Positions 5,476 through 7,277 of a stretch of 7,277 nt of DNA are shown piece after piece (within the stretch, counting starts at the first letter, position 1; each line of letters starts with the position of its first letter). The DNA is from a bacterium (lineage in GTDB: Bacteria; Patescibacteriota; Minisyncoccia; Phycocordibacterales; UBA2100). The stretch spans positions 1 to 7,277 of the forward strand of contig JAUYLR010000101.1 in the NCBI GenBank assembly GCA_030698935.1, written 5' to 3'. The translations under genes and the position numbers were made by a program. Under the pieces are notes generated by a model, which worked only from the letters and a program-made list of their open reading frames with translations, had not been told where the DNA came from and did not search any database.

Positions 5476-5480
5476 TTCCC

Positions 5481-6302
5481 ATGCTTTCCTCCGCAACAAA
5501 GCTCACTGCCGTTATTGGCAACCCCATCGGGCACAGCCTAAGTCCTTTGTTGCACAACGATATTTACGTGCGAGAGGATGTTGATGCCGTCATGCTCGCG
5601 TTCCAGAATCCGAGCATCGCCGAACTGGTTTCTGCGATTCGCGCGCTTCCGATACATTTGACCGCCATCACTTTGCCGCACAAGGAATCCATTATTCCGC
5701 TTCTGGACGAAGTGGACGAAAAGGCGCTTTCCATCGGCTCCGTGAATACCATCATCAATACAGACGGGAAACTGAAAGGTTTTAACACCGATGTCGTGGG
5801 TATCGCGGTCGCGCTCAAAGACGCCCCGCTCAAGGGAAAAAGCGTATTGATATTCGGCGCGGGCGGAGCCGCGCGCGCCGTTGCGTACCACATGAAAGAA
5901 TGCGGAGCGAAAATTCACAGTTACGACAGGACGTTCAAGAAGGCGCAAATTTTGTGCGAAAAATTCGGCGGCATGGCGCTGGAGCTTGACGCCATGAACG
6001 GCACGCAATTTGATGTCATTGTAAACGCGTCGCCCGTAGGACTTCACCCCAACACGGACGCCACGCCCGTGCCCAAGGAAATGATAAAGAAGGGCGGAAT
6101 CGTCTTTGATCTCGTCTACAATCCGCTTGAAACGCGCCTTATGCGCGAGGCGACCGAAAGGGGAGCGCAGGCAATTTCCGGCCTCACCATGCTTGTGGAA
6201 CAAGCGCTTGAACAAGAGCGCCTCTGGCTCGGGAGAGAAATCGGAAACGCCCCCTACTACGTGCTTTTGGAGAGGGAATTAAACAAACAGCGCAATAAGT
6301 GA
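5481..6302 (+). CDS. aroE: Shikimate dehydrogenase
   Basis: 273 residues, close to the usual length. Reduces 3-dehydroshikimate to shikimate, normally with NADPH (fourth shikimate step), using the product of AroQ directly upstream. Substrate domain: NPIGHSLSPLLHN (14-26, shikimate-binding Ser19 and Ser21), ITLPHK with catalytic Lys68, SVNT with Asn89, and FNTD with Asp104 forming the Lys/Asp pair. Cofactor domain: GAGGAARA (126-133), then SYDRTFKKA, where the Arg after the second strand suggests an NADP phosphate contact; NASPVGL; DLVYNPLETRLM; and GLTMLVEQA near the end. The ATG at 5481 is chosen; an in-frame TTG at 5466 lies inside repeat copy C and would add only a non-conserved pentapeptide. 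No Shine-Dalgarno site is visible. A large hairpin (6307-6342) follows the stop. Confidence 0.96.
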   Translation: MLSSATKLTAVIGNPIGHSLSPLLHNDIYVREDVDAVMLAFQNPSIAELVSAIRALPIHLTAITLPHKESIIPLLDEVDEKALSIGSVNTIINTDGKLKGFNTDVVGIAVALKDAPLKGKSVLIFGAGGAARAVAYHMKECGAKIHSYDRTFKKAQILCEKFGGMALELDAMNGTQFDVIVNASPVGLHPNTDATPVPKEMIKKGGIVFDLVYNPLETRLMREATERGAQAISGLTMLVEQALEQERLWLGREIGNAPYYVLLERELNKQRNK

Positions 6303-6306
6303 ATTC

Positions 6307-6342
6307 AAGGTGACCCCTCACTAGCGGGGGAGGTGTCTCCTT
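6307..6342 (+). terminator. Hairpin just after aroE, possible transcript end
   Basis: AAGG, GAC and CCTC pair with GAGG, GTC and CCTT in three blocks separated by two symmetric single mismatches, around a 10-base loop (6320-6329). It starts five bases after the aroE stop. There is no clear U-run after it, so it may be a weak terminator or an mRNA 3'-end stabiliser. Confidence 0.45.
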
Positions 6343-6360
6343 GGGTATTATCGAAAAACG

Positions 6361-6402
6361 ATATCATCGTCTAACATGCGGCCGCATCGGCTACGATGAT
6401 AT
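6361..6402. repeat. Perfect 10-bp stem enclosing a 12-bp palindrome
   Basis: ATATCATCGT (6361-6370) and ACGATGATAT (6393-6402) form a perfect 10-bp stem. Inside, after a 5/5 internal loop, lies the perfect palindrome ATGCGGCCGCAT (6376-6387). A small competing hairpin, TATCG-AAAAA-CGATA (6349-6363), shares its first bases. It could be a structured RNA, a dimeric-protein binding site or a recombination site; nothing identifies which. Confidence 0.6.
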
Positions 6403-6429
6403 GCGAAATACACCAAATTAATAAACAGC

Positions 6430-6458
6430 CGCCGCTCCCTAAGACTCTAGGGGCGGCG
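6430..6458 (-). terminator. Strong GC hairpin, probable terminator of the minus-strand small gene
   Basis: CGCCGC and CCCT (6430-6440, one bulged T) pair with AGGG and GCGGCG (6449-6458) around an 8-base loop. On the minus strand it lies 6 bases after the stop of the 6465-6767 gene and is followed by a T-rich tract (TTTATTAATTT), as expected for an intrinsic terminator of that gene. Confidence 0.65.
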
Positions 6459-6464
6459 AGCCAT

Positions 6465-6767
6465 TCACTTCTTTCTAGCTATAATCTTCCGTGTTCGGCG
6501 GCGCGGAATTAGGCCGAAAGGTTCAGGAACATACCCCACAGGCCTGCAAAAACCAAATGGTTTGCGGGACGCCTTTTTAAGGCGCGGCGAAGTTTCGTTA
6601 AACTCTACACCGCGTCTTGCGAGATCTGCCGACCATGCCTCACAGAATCTTGCGATTAGTGGGGCATTTACCTTCATCCATGCGGCGACTTCTCGCCGAT
6701 GGTTTCTCATAAATTGAAGTGCCTTACCGGAAAGGCGTCTTTCCGTCCTTCGCGCGATTCGAGGCAT
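6465..6767 (-). CDS. Small basic orphan protein, unknown function
   Basis: 100 residues, not recognised. It is strongly Arg/Lys-rich, with a basic N-terminus (MPRIARRTERRLSGK), a probable helical middle with aromatic residues (EVAAWMKVNAPLIARFCEAW), a Pro/Gly/Phe-rich stretch (FGFCRPVGYVPEPFGLIP) and a highly basic tail (RRRTRKIIARKK). No signal peptide or membrane segment; composition suggests nucleic-acid or ribosome association, which is inference only. Support for a real gene: a good Shine-Dalgarno sequence (AAAGGG) six bases before the ATG, rare in this window, and a terminator-like hairpin right after the stop. It breaks the rightward run of shikimate genes by lying on the opposite strand between aroE and the DAHP synthase gene. 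Confidence 0.62.
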   Translation of the reverse strand: MPRIARRTERRLSGKALQFMRNHRREVAAWMKVNAPLIARFCEAWSADLARRGVEFNETSPRLKKASRKPFGFCRPVGYVPEPFGLIPRRRTRKIIARKK

Positions 6768-6852
6768 GATTAGCCCTTTCTTAAGTGAATATAAAATACC
6801 AGTACTCCGCCACGTATCTTAGCACGGTACCTTGTGCGCGATTCGTTAGCTA

Positions 6853-6878
6853 TTGGGCAAGGTTACAGCAATGCCCAA
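6853..6878. promoter_or_regulatory. Inverted repeat around the -35 box of the DAHP synthase promoter (candidate operator)
   Basis: TTGGGCA (6853-6859) and TGCCCAA (6872-6878) are perfect 7-bp inverted half-sites, 19 bp centre to centre (about two helical turns). The -35 box lies in the 12-base middle. This geometry fits a dimeric repressor site; an RNA hairpin role is less likely because it lies upstream of the predicted start. Confidence 0.45.
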
Positions 6879-6890
6879 GAGTGGTACACT
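6862..6890 (+). promoter_or_regulatory. Promoter of the DAHP synthase gene
   Basis: GTTACA (6862-6867, 4/6 to TTGACA), 17-bp spacer, TACACT (6885-6890). The predicted start is near 6897, about 21 bases before the ATG. It has the same -10 box and spacing as the candidate gapA promoter. Confidence 0.55.
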
Positions 6891-6895
6891 AATTC

Positions 6896-6910
6896 AACGG
6901 CTAGGCCGTT
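6896..6910 (+). other. Hairpin at the 5' end of the DAHP synthase mRNA
   Basis: AACGGC-TAG-GCCGTT forms a perfect 6-bp stem with a 3-base loop. It starts at the predicted transcription start and ends 7 bases before the ATG, leaving no room for a Shine-Dalgarno site. It may protect the 5' end or limit ribosome access. Confidence 0.45.
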
Positions 6911-6917
6911 ACTGCAT

Positions 6918-7277
6918 ATGGGCGTCACAATCATCAAGAAAATGCCATCTGCCGACGAGATAATCGCTCGTCATCCGCTTTCTGCGCAGGGAGAAAAGAA
7001 CGTGGCGAAGGACCGCAAAGAGATAGAGGATATTTTGACGGGGCGCGACAAGCGGCTCCTCTTCATCGTCGGCCCGTGTTCCGCATGGCCCAGCGATTCC
7101 GTGCTTGAGTACGCGAAGCGGCTCAAAAAACTATCCGACGAGCTGAAAGACAAGATTAAGATTGTGATGCGCGTCTACATTCAAAAGCCGCGCACCATCA
7201 AGGGATGGCTCGGGCCGGTCAATCAGCCCGACCCGTACAAGCCGGCGGATATCGCCCTTGGCATTGAATACTGCCGC
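6918..7277 (+). CDS. 3-deoxy-7-phosphoheptulonate (DAHP) synthase, class I, 5' part only
   Basis: 120 codons are present and the frame runs off the right edge; the family is about 350 residues, so roughly one third is seen. It catalyses PEP plus erythrose-4-phosphate to DAHP, the first shikimate step. The N-terminal region has the 'PSADEIIARHPLS' segment (family: 'tP.el...yP'), then LLFIVGPCSAWPSDSVLEYAKRL, with Cys54 the expected metal ligand, then IVMRVYIQKPRT (82-93) with Arg85, Lys90, Arg92 and Thr93 as PEP/erythrose-4-phosphate contacts, and GWLGPVNQPDP. GPCSAWPS replaces the more usual 'GPCSIHDP'. It is the AroF/G/H (type I-alpha) class; the isozyme cannot be named. It has its own promoter and 5' hairpin and lies downstream of aroQ-aroE, across the opposite-strand small gene. 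Start: ATG 6918, the first in frame after the promoter. Confidence 0.92.
   Translation, partial: MGVTIIKKMPSADEIIARHPLSAQGEKNVAKDRKEIEDILTGRDKRLLFIVGPCSAWPSDSVLEYAKRLKKLSDELKDKIKIVMRVYIQKPRTIKGWLGPVNQPDPYKPADIALGIEYCR

Noticed and set aside
5466..5480. TTG at 5466 as the aroE start
   Set aside because: The TTG lies inside repeat copy C and adds only a non-conserved pentapeptide; the ATG at 5481 fits the family start.
3033..5480. CRISPR array
   Set aside because: The repeats are AT-rich, inverted, about 105-120 bp and separated by genes; there are no short direct repeats with uniform spacers.
5538..6215. 225-codon minus-strand open frame inside aroE
   Set aside because: Antisense to a complete shikimate dehydrogenase with all catalytic motifs; no start signal or family match.

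Overview
The window looks like a piece of a Candidate Phyla Radiation (Patescibacteria, Parcubacteria-like) genome. This is inferred from several features: compact genes mostly without Shine-Dalgarno sites, a surface protein of a style common in Parcubacteria, an isolated four-helix-bundle (23S rRNA intervening-sequence type, 'S23/IVP') gene, and AT-rich palindromic spacers of the AATTTCAAATT type set among GC-richer housekeeping genes. TGA is used as an ordinary stop (3463, 5360, 6300), so the recoded TGA=Gly code of some CPR lineages does not apply.

Layout. 1-1118 (+) is the 3' end of a Gly/Thr/Ser/Asn-rich surface or fibre protein. 1126-1772 (-) is a HigB/HigA-type toxin-antitoxin pair, transcribed from a clear promoter overlapped by a perfect palindrome (1808-1829). 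1773-2024 is non-coding and holds that promoter, a hairpin, an intrinsic-terminator-like hairpin (1887-1911) and a possible leaderless promoter for gapA. 2025-6302 (+) is a metabolic run: glyceraldehyde-3-phosphate dehydrogenase, the S23-type four-helix-bundle protein, ribose-5-phosphate isomerase B, a divergent ribulose-phosphate 3-epimerase, type II 3-dehydroquinate dehydratase and shikimate dehydrogenase. 6303-6464 has no gene but holds three strong hairpins. 6465-6767 (-) is a small Arg/Lys-rich orphan. 6918-7277 (+) is the start of a class I DAHP synthase that runs off the window end.

How the genes fit together. The enzymes link triose and pentose phosphates (gap, rpiB, rpe) to the shikimate pathway (DAHP synthase uses erythrose-4-phosphate plus PEP; AroQ and AroE are steps 3 and 4). 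This is a small carbon-to-aromatics cluster, notable if the host is a CPR bacterium, since most are biosynthetically poor. Other shikimate genes (aroB, aroA, aroK, aroC) are not in the window.

The most interesting structure is a family of AT-rich, inverted-repeat-ended elements of roughly 105-120 bp at 3515-3619 (+), 4106-4221 (-) and 5364-5475 (+), plus a larger version at about 3031-3500 whose interior is exactly filled by the four-helix-bundle gene. The arms of the larger version match the gene-less copies, and the stop codon of the gene lies at the start of the right arm. This suggests a small mobile element with the four-helix-bundle protein as cargo, and gene-less MITE-like relatives filling the operon gaps almost flush with stop and start codons.
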